Shown: in pieces, positions 28,583 to 45,044 of the stretch
How positions within the stretch are numbered: position 1 is the first letter of the stretch
Layout of the letters: each line of letters opens with the position of its first letter
Assembly (NCBI RefSeq): GCF_050947335.1
Contig: NW_027473317.1
Span: 3,100,001-3,164,000 of the forward strand
Reading direction: 5' to 3'
From: Megachile rotundata
Taxonomy: Eukaryota > Arthropoda > Insecta > Hymenoptera > Megachilidae
Length of the DNA stretch: 64,000 nucleotides
Notes under the pieces: model-generated
The model's input: the letters and a program-made list of their open reading frames with translations, nothing else
Databases searched by the model: none
What the model was told of the DNA's origin: nothing
Program-made: the position numbers and the translations under genes

Positions 28583-30373
28583 GATTGTATGATTGTGATT
28601 GTATGATTGTGATTGTATGATTGTGATTGTATGATTGTGATTGAATGATTGTGATTGTATGATTGTGATTGTATGATTGTGATTGTACGATTGTGATTGT
28701 ACGATTGTGATTGTATGATTGTGATTGTATGATTGTGATTGTATGATTGGGATTGTATGATTGTGATTGTATGATTGTGATTGTATGATTGTGATTGCAT
28801 GATTGTGATTGCATGATTGTGATTGTGTGATTGTGATTGTATGATCGTGATTGTATGATTGTGATCGTATGATTGTGATTCTTTGATTGCGATTGTATGA
28901 TTGCGATAGTATGATTGTGATTGTATGATTGTGATTGTATGATTGTGATTGTATGATTGTAATTGTATGATTGTGATTGCATGATTGTGATTGTATGATT
29001 GTGATTGTATGATTGTGATTGTATGATTGTGATTGTATGATTGTGATTGTATGATTGTGATTGTATGATTGTGATTGTATGATTGTGATTGTATGATTGT
29101 GATTGTATGATTGGGATTGTATGATTGTGATTGTATGATTGTGATTGTATGATTGTGATTGTATGATTGTGATTGCATGATTGTGATTGGATGATTGTGA
29201 TTGTATGATTGTGATTGTATGATTGTGATTGTATGATTGTGATTGTATGATTGTGAGTCTTTCATTGCGATTGTATGATTGTGATTGTATGATTGTGATT
29301 GTATGATTGTGATTGTATGATTGTGATTGTATGATTGTGATTGTATGATTGTCATTGTATGATTGTGATTGTATGATTGTGATTGTATGATTGTGATTGC
29401 ATGATTGTGATTGGATGATTGTGATTGTATGATTGTGATTGTATGATTGTGATTGTATGATTGTGATTGTATGATTGTGATTGTATGATTGTGATTTTAT
29501 GATTGTGATTGTATTATTGTGATTGTACGATTGTCATTGTATGATTGTGATTGTATGATTGTGATTGTATGATTGTGATCGCATGATTGTGATCGTATGA
29601 TTGTGATCGTATGATTGTGATCGTATGATTGTGATCGTATGATTGTGATCGTATGATTGTGATCGTATGATTGTGATTGTATGATTGTGATTGTGTGATT
29701 GTGATTGTGAGATTGTGATTGTATGATTGTGATTGTATGATTGTGATCGTATGATTGTGATTGTAAGATTGTGATTGTGTGATTGTGATTGTATGATTGT
29801 GATTGTATGATTGTGATTGTATGATTGTGATTGTATGATTGCGATTGTATGATTGTGACTGTATGATTGTGATTGTATGATTGTCATTGTATGATAGTGA
29901 TTGTATGATTGTGATTGTATGATTATGATTGTATGATTGTGATTGTATGATTGTGATTGTGTGATTGTGATTGTGTGATTCTGATCGTATGATTGCGATT
30001 GTAAGATTGTGATTGTGTGATTGCGATTGTATGATTGTGACTGTATGATTATGATTGTATCATTGTCATTGTATGATTGTGATTGTATGATTATGATTGT
30101 ATGATTGTGATTGTATGATTGTGATTGTATGATTGTGATTGTATGATTTTGATTGTATGATCGTGATTGTGAGATTGTGATTGTATGATTGTGATTGTAT
30201 GATTGTGATTGTATGATTGTGATTGTATGATTGTGATTGTATGATTGGGATCGTATGATTGTGATTGTAAGATTGTGATTGTGTGATTGCGATTGTATGA
30301 TTGTGACTGTATGATTGTGATTGTATGATTGTGATTGTATGATTGTGGTCGTATGATAGTGATTCTTTGATTG

Positions 30374-30388
30374 CGATTGTAATTGTGA
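30374..30388 (+). other. 12-bp unit (two-base deletion)
   Basis: GCGATTGTAATTGTG replaces GCGATTGTATGATTGTG, losing TG. It is the only -2 event and the only phase change between 25.8 and 56.6 kb. Confidence 0.9.
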
Positions 30389-33300
30389 TTGTATGATTGT
30401 GATTGTATGATTGTGATTGTATGATTGTGATTGTATGATTGTGATTGCATGATTGTGATTGTGTGATTGTGATTGTATGATTGTGATTGTATGATTGTGA
30501 TTGTATGATTGTGATTGTATGATTGTGATCGTATGATTGTGATCGTATGATTGTGATCGTATGATTGTGATTGTGTGATTGTGATTGTATGATTGTGATT
30601 GTATGATTGTGATTGTATGATTGTGATCGTATGATTGTGATTGTAAGATTGTGATTGTGTGATTGCGATTGTATGATTGTGATCGTATGATTGTGATTCT
30701 TTGATTGCGATTGTATGATTGTGATAGTATGATTGTGATTGTATGATTGTGATTGTATGATTGTAATTGTATGATTGTGATTGTATGATTGTGATTGCAT
30801 GATTGTGATTGTATGATTGTGATTGTGTGATTGTGATTGTATGATTGTGATTGTATGATTGTGATTGTATGATTGTGATTGTATGATTGTGATTCTTTCA
30901 TTGCGATTGTATGATTGTGATTGTATGATTGTGATTGTATGATTGTGATTGTATGATTGTGATTGTATGATTGTGATCGTATGATTGCGATTGTATGATT
31001 GTGACTGTATGATTGTGATTGTATGATTGTGATTGTATGATTGTGATCGTATGATAGTGATTCTTTGATTGCGATTGTATGATTGTGATTGTATGATTGT
31101 GATTGTATGATCGTGATTGTATGATCGTGATTGTATGATCGTGATTGTATGATTGTGATTGTATGATTGTGATTGTATGATTGTGATTGTATGATTGTGA
31201 TTGTATGATTGTGATTGTATGATTGTGATTGTATGATTGTGATCGTATGATTGTGATTGCATGATTGTGATTGTATGATTGTGATTCTGTGATTGTGATT
31301 GTATGATTGTGATTGTATGATTGTGATTGTATGATTGTGATTGTATGATTGTGATCGTATGATTGTGATTGTAAGATTGTGATTGTGTGATTGCGATTGT
31401 ATGATTGTGACTGTATGATTGCGATTGTATGATTGTGATTGTATGATTGTGATCGTATGATGGTGATTCTTTGATTGCAATTGTATGATTGTGATTGTAT
31501 GATTGGGATTGTATGATTGTGATTGTATGATTCTGATTGTATGATTGTGATTGCATGATTGTGATTGCATGATTGTGATTGTGTGATTGTGATTCTTTCA
31601 TTGCGATTGTATGATTGTGATTGTATGATTGTGATTGTATGATTGTGATTGCATGATTGTGATCGTATGATTGCGATTGTATGATTGTGACTGTATGATT
31701 GTGATTGTATGATTGTGATTGTATGATTGTGATCGTATGATAGTGATTCTTTGATTGCGATTGTATGATTGTGATTGTATGATTGTGATTGTATGATCGT
31801 GATTGTATGATCGTGATTGTATGATCGTGATTGTATGATTGTGATTGTATGATTGTGATTGTATGATTGTGATTGTATGATTGTGATTGTATGATTATGA
31901 TTGTATGATTGTGATTGTATGATTGTGATCGTATGATTGTGATTGTAAGATTGTGATTGTGTGATTGTGATTGTATGATTGCGATTGTATGATTGTGATT
32001 GTATGATTGTGATCGTATGATTGTGATTGTAAGATTGTGATTGTGTGATTGCGATTGTATGATTGTGACTGTATGATTGTGATTGTATGATTGTGATTGT
32101 ATGATTGTGGTCGTATGATAGTGATTCTTTGATTGCGATTGTATGATTGTGATTGTATGATTGTGATTGTATGATTGTGATTGTATGATTGTGATTGTAT
32201 GATTGTGATTGCATGATTGTGATTGTGTGATTGTGATTGTATGATTGTGATTGTATGATTGTGATTGTATGATTGTGATCGTATGATTGTGATCGTATGA
32301 TTGTGATTGTAAGATTGTGATTGTGTGATTGCGATTGTATGATTGTGACTGTATGATTGTGATTGTATGATTGTGTTTGTATGATTGTGATCGTATGATT
32401 GTGATTGTAAGATTGTGATTGTGTGATTGCGATTGTATGATTGTGACTGTATGATTGTGATTGTATGATTGTGTTTGTATGATTGTGATCGTATGATTGT
32501 GATTCTTTGATTGCGATTGCATGATTGTGATTGTATGATTGTGATTGTATGATTGTGATTGTATGATTGTGATTGTATGATTGTGATTGTATGATTGTGA
32601 TTGTATGATTGTGATTGTATGATTGTGATCGTATGATTGTGATTGTAAGATTGTGATTGGGTGATTGTGATTGTATGATTGTCATTGTATGATTGTGATT
32701 GCATGATTGTGATTGGATGATTGTGATTGTATGATTGTGATTGTATGATTGTGATTGTATGATTGTGATTGTATGATTGTGATTGTATGATTGTGATTGT
32801 ATGATTGTGAGTCTTTCATTCCGATTGTATGATTGTGATTGTATGATTGTGATTGTATGATTGTGATTGTATGATTGTGATTGTATGATTGTGATTGGAT
32901 GATTGTGATTGCATGATTGTGATTGGATGATTGTGATTGTATGTTTGTGATTGTATGATTGTGATTGTATGATTGTGATTGTATGATTGTGATTGTATGA
33001 TTGTGATTGTATGATTGTGATTGTATGATTGTGATTGTATGATTGTGATTGTACGATTGTGATTGTATGATTGTGATTGTGAGATTGTGATTGTATGATT
33101 GTGATTGTATGATTGTGATTGTATGATTGTGATTGTATGATTGTGATTGTATGATTGTGATTGTATGATTGTGATTGCATGATTGTGATTGCATGATTGT
33201 GATAGTATGATTGTGATTGTATGATTGTGATTGTATGATTGTAATTGTATGATTGTGATTGTATGATTGTGATTGCATGATTGTGATTGTATGATTGTGA

Positions 33301-36300
33301 TTGTGTGATTGTGATTGTATGATTGTGATTGTATGATTGTGATTGTATGATTGTGATTGTATGATTGTGATTCTTTCATTGCGATTGTATGATTGTGATT
33401 GTATGATTGTGATTGTATGATTGTGATTGTATGATTGTGATCGTATGATTGCGATTGTATGATTGTAACTGTATGATTGTGATTGTATGATTGTGATTGT
33501 ATGATTGTGATCGTATGATAGTGATTCTTTGATTGCGATTGTATGATTGTGATTGTATGATTGTGATTGCATGATTGTGATTGTATGATTGTGATTCTGT
33601 GATTGTGATTGTATGATTGTGATTGTATGATTGTGATTGTATGATTGTGATTGTATGATTGTGATCGTATGATTGTGATTGTAAGATTGTGATTGTGTGA
33701 TTGCGATTGTATGATTGTGACTGTATGATTGCGATTGTATGATTGTGATTGTATGATTGTGAACGTATGATGGTGATTCTTTGATTGCAATTGTATGATT
33801 GTGATTGTATGATTGGGATTGTATGATTGTGATTGTATGATTCTGATTGTATGATTGTGATTGCATGATTGTGATTGCATGATTGTGATTGTGTGATTGT
33901 GATTGTATGATTGTGATTGTATGATTGTGATTGTATGATTGTGATCGTATGATTGTGATCGTATGATTGTGATTGTAAGATTGTGATTGTGTGATTGCGA
34001 TTGTATGATTGTGACTGTATGATTGTGGTTGTATGATTGTGTTTGTATGATTGTGATCGTATGATTGTGATTCTTTGATTGCGATTGTATGATTGTGATT
34101 GTATGATTGTGATTGTATGATTGTGATCGTATGATTGCGATTGTATGATTGTAACTGTATGATTGTGATTGTATGATTGTGATTGTATGATTGTGATCGT
34201 ATGATAGTGATTCTTTGATTGCGATTGTATGATTGTGATTGTATGATTGTGATTGTATGATCGTGATTGTATGATTGTGATTGTATGATTGTGATTGTAT
34301 GATTGTGATTGTATGATTGTGATTGTATGATTGTGATTGTATGATTGTGATTGTATGATTGTGATTGTATGATTGTGATTGTATGATTGTGATTGTATGA
34401 TTGTGATCGTATGATTGTGATTGCATGATTGTGATTGTATGATTGTGATTCTGTGATTGTGATTGTATGATTGTGATTGTATGATTGTGATTGTATGATT
34501 GTGATTGTGAGATTGTGATTGTATGATTGTGATTGTGTGATTGTTATTGTATGATTCTGATTGTATGATTGTGATTGTATGATTGTGATTCTTTCATTGC
34601 GATTGTATGATTGTGATTGTATGATTGTGATTGTATGATTGTGATTGTATGATTGTGATTGTATAATTGTGATTGTATGATTGTGATTGTATGATTGTGA
34701 TTGTATGATTGTCATTGTATGATTGTGATTGTATGATTGTCATTGTATGATTGTGATTGTATGATTGTGATCGCATGATTGTGATCGTATGATTGTGATC
34801 GTATGATTGTGATTGTGTGATTGTGATTGTATGATTGTGATTGTATGATTGTGATTGTATGATTGTGATCGTATGATTGTGATTGTAAGATTGTGATTGT
34901 GTGATTGCGATTGTATGATTGTGATCGTATGATTGCGATTGTATGATTGTGACTCTATGATTGTGATTGTATGATTGTGATTGTGTGATTGTGATTGTAT
35001 GATTGTGATTGTATGATTGTGATTGTATGATTGTGATTGTATGATTGCGATTGTATGATTGTGACTGTATGATTGTGATTGTATGATTGTCATTGTATGA
35101 TTGTGATTGTATGATTGTGATTGTATGATTATGATTGTATGATTGTGATTGTATGATTGTGATTGTGTGATTGTGATTGTGTGATTCTGATCGTATGATT
35201 GTGATTGTGAGATTGTGATTGTATGGTTTTGATTGTATGATCGTGATTGTATGATCGTGATTGTGAGATTGTGATTGTATGATTGTGATTGTATGATTGT
35301 GATTGTATGATTGTGATTGTATGATTGTGATTGTATGATTGTGATTGTATGATTGTGATTGTATGATTGTCATTGTATGATTGTGATTGTATGATTGTGA
35401 TTGTATGATTGTGATTGCATGATTGTGATTGTATGATAGTAATTGTATGACTGTGATCGTATGATTGTGATTGTATGATTGTGATTGTATGATTGTGATT
35501 GTATGATTGTGATTGTATGATTGTGATTGTATGATTGTGATTGTATGATTGTGATTGTATGATTGTGATTGTATGATTGTGATTGTATGATTGTGATTGT
35601 ATGATTGTGATTGTATGATTGTGATTGTATGATTGTGATCGTATGATTGTGGTTGTATGATTGTGATTGTATGATTGTGATTGTATGATTGTGATTGTAT
35701 GATTGTGATCGTATGATAGTAATTGTATGATTGTGATTGTATGATTGTGATTGTATGATTGTGATTGTATGATTGTGATTGTATGATTGTGATCGTATGA
35801 TTGTGATTGTAAGATTGTGATTGTGTGATTTCGATTGTATGATTGTGACTGTATGATTGCGATTGTATGATTGTGATTGTATGATTGTGATCGTATGATG
35901 GTGATTCTTTGATTGCAATTGTATGATTGTGATTGTATGATTGGTATTGTATGATTGTGATTGTATGATTCTGATTGTATGATTGTGATTGCATGATTGT
36001 GATTGCATGATTGTGATTGTGTGATTGTGATTGTATGATTGTGATTGTATGATTGTGATTGTATGATTGTGATCGTATGATTGTGATCGTATGATTGTGA
36101 TTGTAAGATTGTGATTGTGTGATTGCGATTGTATGATTGTGACTGTATGATTGTGGTTGTATGATTGTGTTTGTATGATTGTGATCGTATGATTGTGATT
36201 CTTTGATTGCGATTGTATGATTGTGATTGTATGATTGTGATTGTATGATTGTGATTGTATGATTGTGATTGTATGATTGTGATTGTATGATTGTGATTGT

Positions 36301-36574
36301 ATGATTGTGATTGTCAGATTGTGATTGTATGAGTGTGATTGTATGATTGTGATTGTATGATTGTGATTGTATGATTGTGATTGTATGATTGTGATTGTAT
36401 GATTGTGATTGTATGATTGTGATTGTGAGATTGTGATTGTATGATTGTGATTGTGTGATTGTTATTGTATGATTCTGATTGTATGATTGTGATTGTATGA
36501 TTGTGATTCTTTCATTGCGATTGTATGATTGTGATTGTATGATTGTGATTGTATGATTGTGATTGTATGATTGT

Positions 36575-36714
36575 GATCGTATGATTGTGGTTGTATAGTT
36601 AAGGTTGTATGATTGTTTCTGTATGATTGTGATTGTATGATTGCGATTGTATGATTGTGATTGTATGATTGTGATTATATGATTGTGATCGTATGATTGT
36701 GATTCTTTGATTGC
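36575..36714 (+). repeat. Landmark block 9 (TAGTTAAGG)
   Basis: AGTTAAGG at 36597, an A-to-G change that breaks the TAATTA palindrome. Only the next block shares it, so the two are sisters. GATTATATG subtype. Confidence 0.9.
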
Positions 36715-38184
36715 GATTGTATGATTGTGATTGTATGATTGTGATTGTATGATTGTGATTGTATGATTGTGATTGTATGATTGTGATTGTATGATTGTGA
36801 TTGTATGATTGTGATTGTATGATTGTGATTGTATGATTGTGATGGTACGATTGTGATTGTATGATTGTGATTGTATGATTGTGATTGTATGATTGTGATT
36901 GTATGATTGGGATTGTATGATTGTGATTGTATGATTGTGATTGTATGATTGTGATCGTATGATAGTAATTGTATGATTGTGATTGTATGATTGTGATTGT
37001 ATGATTGTGATTGTATGATTGTGATTGTATGATTGTGATTGTATGATTGTGATCGTATGATTGTGATTCTTTGATTGCGATTGTATGATTGCGATTGTAT
37101 GATTGTGATTGTATGATTGTGATCGTATGATTGTGATTCTTTGATTGCGATTGTATGATTGTGATAGTATGATCGTGATTGTATGATTGTGATTGTATGA
37201 TTGTAATTGTATGATTGTGATTGTATGTTTGTGATTGCATGATTGTGATTGTATGATTGTGATTGTGTGATTGTGATTGTATGATTGTGATTGTATGATT
37301 GTGATTGTATGATTGTGATCGTATGATTGTGATTGCATGATTGTGATTGTATGATTGTGATTCTGTGATTGTGATTGTATGATTGTGATTGTATGATTGT
37401 GATTGTATGATTGTGATTGTATGATTGTGATCGTATGATTGTGATTGTAAGATTGTGATTGTGTGATTGCGATTGTATGATTGTGACTGTATGATTGCGA
37501 TTGTATGATTGTGATTGTATGATTGTGATCGTATGATGGTGATTCTTTGATTGCAATTGTATGATTGTGATTGTATGATTGGGATTGTATGATTGTGATT
37601 GTATGATTCTGATTGTATGATTGTGATTGCATGATTGTGATTGCATGATTGTGATTGTGTGATTGTGATTGTATGATTGTGATTGTATGTTTGTGATTGT
37701 ATGATTGTGATCGTATGATTGTGATCGTATGATTGTGATTGTAAGATTGTGATTGTGTGATTGCGATTGTATGATTGTGACTGTATGATTGTGGTTGTAT
37801 GATTGTGTTTGTATGATTGTGATCGTATGATTGTGATTCTTTGATTGCGATTGTATGATTGTGATTGTATGATTGTGATTGTATGATTGTGATTGTATGA
37901 TTGTGATTGTATGATTGTGATTGTATGATTGTGATTGTCAGATTGTGATTGTATGAGTGTGATTGTATGATTGTGATTGTATGATTGTGATTGTATGATT
38001 GTGATTGTATGATTGTGATTGTATGATTGTGATTGTATGATTGTGATTGTGAGATTGTGATTGTATGATTGTGATTGTGTGATTGTTATTGTATGATTCT
38101 GATTGTATGATTGTGATTGTATGATTGTGATTCTTTCATTGCGATTGTATGATTGTGATTGTATGATTGTGATTGTATGATTGT

Positions 38185-38324
38185 GATCGTATGATTGTGG
38201 TTGTATAGTTAAGGTTGTATGATTGTTTCTGTATGATTGTGATTGTATGATTGCGATTGTATGATTGTGATTGTATGATTGTGATTATATGATTGTGATC
38301 GTATGATTGTGATTCTTTGATTGC
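38185..38324 (+). repeat. Landmark block 10 (TAGTTAAGG)
   Basis: AGTTAAGG at 38207, exactly 115 units (1,610 bp) after block 9, with the same private A-to-G change. This marks a local tandem duplication. Confidence 0.9.
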
Positions 38325-39659
38325 GATTGTATGATTGTAATTGTATGATTGTGATTGCATGATTGTGATTGTATGATTGTGATTGTATGATTGTGATTGT
38401 ATGATTGTGATTGTATGATTGTGATTGTATGATTGTGATTGTATGATTGTGATGGTACGATTGTGATTGTATGATTGTGATTGTATGATTGTGATTGTAT
38501 GATTGTGATTGTATGATTGGGATTGTATGATTGTGATTGTATGATTGTGATTGTATGATTGTGATCGTATGATAGTAATTGTATGATTGTGATTGTATGA
38601 TTGTGATTGTATGATTGTGATTGTATGATTGTGATTGTATGATTGTGATTGTATGATTGTGATCGTATGATTGTGATTCTTTGATTGCGATTGTATGATT
38701 GCGATTGTATGATTGTGATTGTATGATTGCGATCGTATGATTGTGATTCTTTGATTGCGATTGTATGATTGTGATAGTATGATTGTGATTGTATGATTGT
38801 GATTGTATGATTGTAATTGTATGATTGTGATTGTATGATTGTGATTGCATGATTGTGATTGTATGATTGTGATTGTGTGATTGTGATTGTATGATTGTGA
38901 TTGTATGATTGTGATTGTATGATTGTGATTGTATGATTGTGATTCTTTCATTGCGATTGTATGATTGTGATTGTATGATTGTGATTGTATGATTGTGATT
39001 GTATGATTGTGATCGTATGATTGCGATTGTATGATTGTGAATGTATGATTGTGATTGTATGATTGTGATTGTATGATTGTGATCGTATGATAGTGATTCT
39101 TTGATTGCGATTGTATGATTGTGATTGTATGATTGTGATTGTATGATCGTGATTGTATGATTGTGATTGTATGATTGTGATTGTATGATTGTGATTGTAT
39201 GATTGTGATTGTATGATTGTGATTGTATGATTGTGATTGTATGATTGTGATTGTATGATTGTGATTGTATGATTGTGATCGTATGATTGTGATTGCATGA
39301 TTGTGATTGTATGATTGTGATTCTGTGATTGTGATTGTATGATTGTGATTGTATGATTGTGATTGTATGATTGTGATTGTATGATTGTGATCGTATGATT
39401 GTGATTGTAAGATTGTGATCGTATGATTGTGATTGTATGATTGTGATTGTATGATTGTGATTGTATGATTGTGATTGCATGATTGTGATTGCATGATTGT
39501 GATTGTATGATTGTGATTGTGTGATTGTGATTGTGTGATTGTGATTGTATGATTGTGATTGTATGATTGTGATCGTATGATTGTGATTGTAAGATTGTGA
39601 TTGTGTGATTGTGATTGTATGATTGTGATTGTATGATTGTGATTGTATGATTGTGATTG

Positions 39660-40900
39660 CATGATTGTGATTGCATGATTGTGATTGTGTGATTGTGATT
39701 GTATGATTGTGATTGTATGATTGTGATTGTATGATTGTGATCGTATGATTGTGATCGTATGATTGTGATTGTAAGATTGTGATTGTGTTATTGCGATTGT
39801 ATGATTGTGACTGTATGATTGTGATTGTATGATTGTGTTTGTATGATTGTGATCGTATGATTGTGATTGTAAGATTGTGATTGTGTGATTGCGATTGTAT
39901 GATTGTGACTGTATGATTGTGATTGTATGATTGTGTTTGTATGATTGTGATCGTATGATTGTGATTCTTTGATTGCGATTGTATGATTGTGATTGTATGA
40001 TTGTGATTGTATGATTGTGATTGTATGATTGTGATTGTATGATTGTGATTGTATGATTGTGATTGTATGATTGTGATTGTATGATTGTGATTGTATGATT
40101 GTGATTGTATGATTGTGATTGTATGATTGTGATTGTATGATTGTGATTGTATGATTGTGATTGCATGATTGTGATTGGATGATTGTGATTGTATGATTGT
40201 GATTGTATGATTGTGATTGTATGATTGTGATTGTATGATTGTGATTGTATGATTGTGATTGTATGATTGTGATTGTATGATTGTGATTGTATGATTGTGA
40301 TTGTATGATTGTGATTGTGAGATTGTGATTGTATGATTGTGATTGTATGATTGTGATTGTATGATTGTGATTGTATGATTGTGATTGTATGATTGTGATT
40401 GCATGATTGTGATTGCATGATTGTGATAGTATGATTGTGATTGTATGATTGTGATTGTATGATTGTAATTGTATGATTGTGATTGTATGATTGTGATTGC
40501 ATGATTGTGATTGTATGATTGTGATTGTGTGATTGTGATTGTATGATTGTGATTGTATGATTGTGATTGTATGATTGTGATTGTATGATTGTGATTCTTT
40601 CATTGCGATTGTATGATTGTGATTGTATGATTGTGATTGTATGATTGTGATTGTATGATTGTGATCGTATGATTGCGATTGTATGATTGTAACTGTATGA
40701 TTGTGATTGTATGATTGTGATTGTATGATTGTGATCGTATGATAGTGATTCTTTGATTGCGATTGTATGATTGTGATTGTATGATTGTGATTGTATGATC
40801 GTGATTGTATGATTGTGATTGTATGATTGTGATTGTATGATTGTGATTGTATGATTGTGATTGTATGATTGTGATTGTATGATTGTGATTGTATGATTGT
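39660..40900 (+). repeat. ~2.0-kb offset duplication, left copy
   Basis: The private GTGTTATTGCG is at 39785 and 41773 (offset 1,988 bp, 142 units), and GATTCTTTC is at 40593 and 42567 (offset 1,974 bp, 141 units). The copies therefore differ by one whole unit within the shared stretch. Paired GTAAG/GTGTTTG clusters lie in between. Limits are approximate. Confidence 0.75.
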
Positions 40901-41644
40901 GATTGTATGATTGTGTTTGTATGATTGTGATCGTATGATTGTGATTCTTTGATTGCGATTGTATGATTGTGATTGTATGATTGTGATTGTATGATTGTGA
41001 TTGTATGATTGTGATTGTATGATTGTGATTGTATGATTGTGATTGTATGATTGTGATTGTATGATTGTGATTGTATGATTGTGATTGTCAGATTGTGATT
41101 GTATGAGTGTGATTGTATGATTGTGATTGTATGATTGTGATTGTATGATTGTGATTGTGAGATTGTGATTGTATGATTGTGATTGTGTGATTGTTATTGT
41201 ATGATTCTGATTGTATGATTGTGATTGTATGATTGTGATTGTATGATTGTGATCGTATGATTGTGATTGTAAGATTGTGATTGTGTGATTGCGATTGTAT
41301 GATTGTGACTGTATGATTGTGATTGTATGATTGTGATTGTATGATTGTGGTCGTATGATAGTGATTCTTTGATTGCGATTGTATGATTGTGATTGTATGA
41401 TTGTGATTGTATGATTGTGATTGTATGATTGTGATTGTATGATTGTGATTGTATGATTGTGATTGTATGATTGTGATTGTATGATTGTGATTGTATGATT
41501 GTGATTGTATGATTGTGATTGTATGATTGTGATTGTATGATTGTGATTGTATGATTGTGATTGTATGATTGTGATTGTATGATTGTGATTGTATGATTGG
41601 GATTGTATGATTGTGATTGTATGATTGTGATTGTATGATTGTGA

Positions 41645-42880
41645 TTGCATGATTGTGATTGCATGATTGTGATTGTGTGATTGTGATTGTATGATTGTGA
41701 TTGTATGATTGTGATTGTATGATTGTGATCGTATGATTGTGATCGTATGATTGTGATTGTAAGATTGTGATTGTGTTATTGCGATTGTATGATTGTGACT
41801 GTATGATTGTGATTGTATGATTGTGTTTGTATGATTGTGATCGTATGATTGTGATTGTAAGATTGTGATTGTGTGATTGCGATTGTATGATTGTGACTGT
41901 ATGATTGTGATTGTATGATTGTGTTTGTATGATTGTGATCGTATGATTGTGATTCTTTGATTGCGATTGTATGATTGTGATTGTATGATTGTGATTGTAT
42001 GATTGTGATTGTATGATTGTGATTGTATGATTGTGATTGTATGATTGTGATTGTATGATTGTGATTGTATGATTGTGATTGTATGATTGTGATTGTATGA
42101 TTGTGATTGTATGATTGTGATTGTATGATTGTGATTGCATGATTGTGATTGGATGATTGTGATTGTATGATTGTGATTGTATGATTGTGATTGTATGATT
42201 GTGATTGTATGATTGTGATTGTATGATTGTGATTGTATGATTGTGATTGTATGATTGTGATTGTATGATTGTGATTGTATGATTGTGATTGTGAGATTGT
42301 GATTGTATGATTGTGATTGTATGATTGTGATTGTATGATTGTGATTGTATGATTGTGATTGTATGATTGTGATTGCATGATTGTGATTGCATGATTGTGA
42401 TAGTATGATTGTGATTGTATGATTGTGATTGTATGATTGTAATTGTATGATTGTGATTGTATGATTGTGATTGCATGATTGTGATTGTATGATTGTGATT
42501 GTGTGATTGTGATTGTATGATTGTGATTGTATGATTGTGATTGTATGATTGTGATTGTATGATTGTGATTCTTTCATTGCGATTGTATGATTGTGATTGT
42601 ATGATTGTGATTGTATGATTGTGATTGTATGATTGTGATCGTATGATTGCGATTGTATGATTGTAACTGTATGATTGTGATTGTATGATTGTGATTGTAT
42701 GATTGTGATCGTATGATAGTGATTCTTTGATTGCGATTGTATGATTGTGATTGTATGATTGTGATTGTATGATCGTGATTGTATGATTGTGATTGTATGA
42801 TTGTGATTGTATGATTGTGATTGTATGATTGTGATTGTATGATTGTGATTGTATGATTGTGATTGTATGATTGTGATTGT
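41645..42880 (+). repeat. ~2.0-kb offset duplication, right copy
   Basis: Counterpart of 39660-40900, with GTGTTATTGCG at 41773 and GATTCTTTC at 42567. It is also part of the left copy of the larger 6-kb-offset duplication, so the two events are nested. Confidence 0.75.
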
Positions 42881-43770
42881 ATGATTGTGATTGTATGATT
42901 GTGATCGTATGATTGTGATTGCATGATTGTGATTGTATGATTGTGATTCTGTGATTGTGATTGTATGATTGTGATTGTATGATTGTGATTGTATGATTGT
43001 GATTGTATGATTGTGATCGTATGATTGTGATTGTAAGATTGTGATTGTGTGATTGCGATTGTATGATTGTGACTGTATGATTGCGATTGTATGATTGTGA
43101 TTGTATGATTGTGATCGTATGATGGTGATTCTTTGATTGCAATTGTATGATTGTGATTGTATGATTGGGATTGTATGATTGTGATTGTATGATTCTGATT
43201 GTATGATTGTGATTGCATGATTGTGATTGCATGATTGTGATTGTGTGATTGTGATTGTATGATTGTGATTGTATGATTGTGATTGTATGATTGTGATCGT
43301 ATGATTGTGATCGTATGATTGTGATTGTAAGATTGTGATTGTGTGATTGCGATTGTATGATTGTGACTGTATGATTGTGGTTGTATGATTGTGTTTGTAT
43401 GATTGTGATCGTATGATTGTGATTCTTTGATTGCGATTGTATGATTGTGATTGTATGATTGTGATTGTATGATTGTGATTGTATGATTGTGATTGTATGA
43501 TTGTGATTGTATGATTGTGATTGTATGATTGTGATTGTATGATTGTGATTGTATGATTGTGATTGTCAGATTGTGATTGTATGAGTGTGATTGTATGATT
43601 GTGATTGTATGATTGTGATTGTATGATTGTGATTGTGAGATTGTGATTGTATGATTGTGATTGTGTGATTGTTATTGTATGATTCTGATTGTATGATTGT
43701 GATTGTATGATTGTGATTCTTTCATTGCGATTGTATGATTGTGATTGTATGATTGTGATTGTATGATTGT

Positions 43771-43910
43771 GATCGTATGATTGTGGTTGTATAATTAAGG
43801 TTGTATGATTGTTTCTGTATGATTGTGATTGTATGATTGCGATTGTATGATTGTGATTGTATGATTGTGATTATATGATTGTGATCGTATGATTGTGATT
43901 CTTTGATTGC
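43771..43910 (+). repeat. Landmark block 11
   Basis: AATTAAGG at 43793. A private GATTGAGATTG unit follows at about 43948 and is shared only with block 13, which marks the two as segmental duplicates. Confidence 0.9.
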
Positions 43911-45044
43911 GATTGTATGATTGTGATTGTATGATTGTGATTGTATGATTGAGATTGTATGATTGTGATTGTATGATTGTGATTGTATGATTGTGATTGT
44001 ATGATTGTGATTGTATGATTGTGATGGTACGATTGTGATTGTATGATTGTGATTGTATGATTGTGATTGTATGATTGTGATTGTATGATTGGGATTGTAT
44101 GATTGTGATTGTATGATTGTGATTGTATGATTGTGATTGTATGATTGTGATTGCATGATTGTGATTGCATGATTGTGATTGCGTGATTGTGATTGTATGA
44201 TTGTGATTGTATGATTGTGATCGTATGATTGTGATTCTTTGATTGCGATTGTATGATTGTGATAGTATGATTGTGATTGTATGATTGTGATTGTATGATT
44301 GTGATTGTATGATTGTGATTGTATGATTGTGATTGCATGATTGTGATTGTATGATTGTGATTGTGTGATTGTGATTGTATGATTGTGATTGTATGATTGT
44401 GATTGTAAGATTGTGATTGTGTGATTGTGATTGTATGATTGTGATCGCATGATTGTGATTGTATGATTGTGATTGCATGATTGTGATTGCATGATTGTGA
44501 TTGTGTGATTGTGATTGTATGATTGTGATTGTATGATTGTGATTGTATGATTGTGATCGTATGATTGTGATCGTATGACTGTGATTGTAAGATTGTGATT
44601 GTGTGATTGCGATTGTATGATTGTGACTGTATGATTGTGATTGTATGATTGTGTTTGTATGATTGTGATCGTATGATTGTGATTGTAAGATTGTGATTGT
44701 GTGATTGCGATTGTATGATTGTGACTGTATGATTGTGATCGTATGATTGTGATTCTTTGATTGCGATTGTATGATTGTGATTGTATGATTGTGATTGTAT
44801 GATTGTGATTGCATGATTGTGATTGTATGATTGTGATTGTATGATTGTGATTGTATGATTGTGATTGTATGATTGTGATTGTATAATTGTGATTGTATGA
44901 TTGTGATTGTATGATTGTGATTGTATGATTGTCATTGTATGATTGTGATTGCATGATTGTGATTGGATGATTGTGATTGTATGATTGTGATTGTATGATT
45001 GTGATTGTATGATTGTGATTGTATGATTGTGATTGTATGATTGT

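Noticed and set aside
34594..37632. Minus-strand open frame of 1,012 codons, the longest in the window, and about a hundred similar ones
   Set aside because: All are the same 14-residue cycle read from a stop-free repeat, overlapping each other in three frames, with starts and ends set by scattered point variants. No non-repeat domain, splice context or codon bias is visible.
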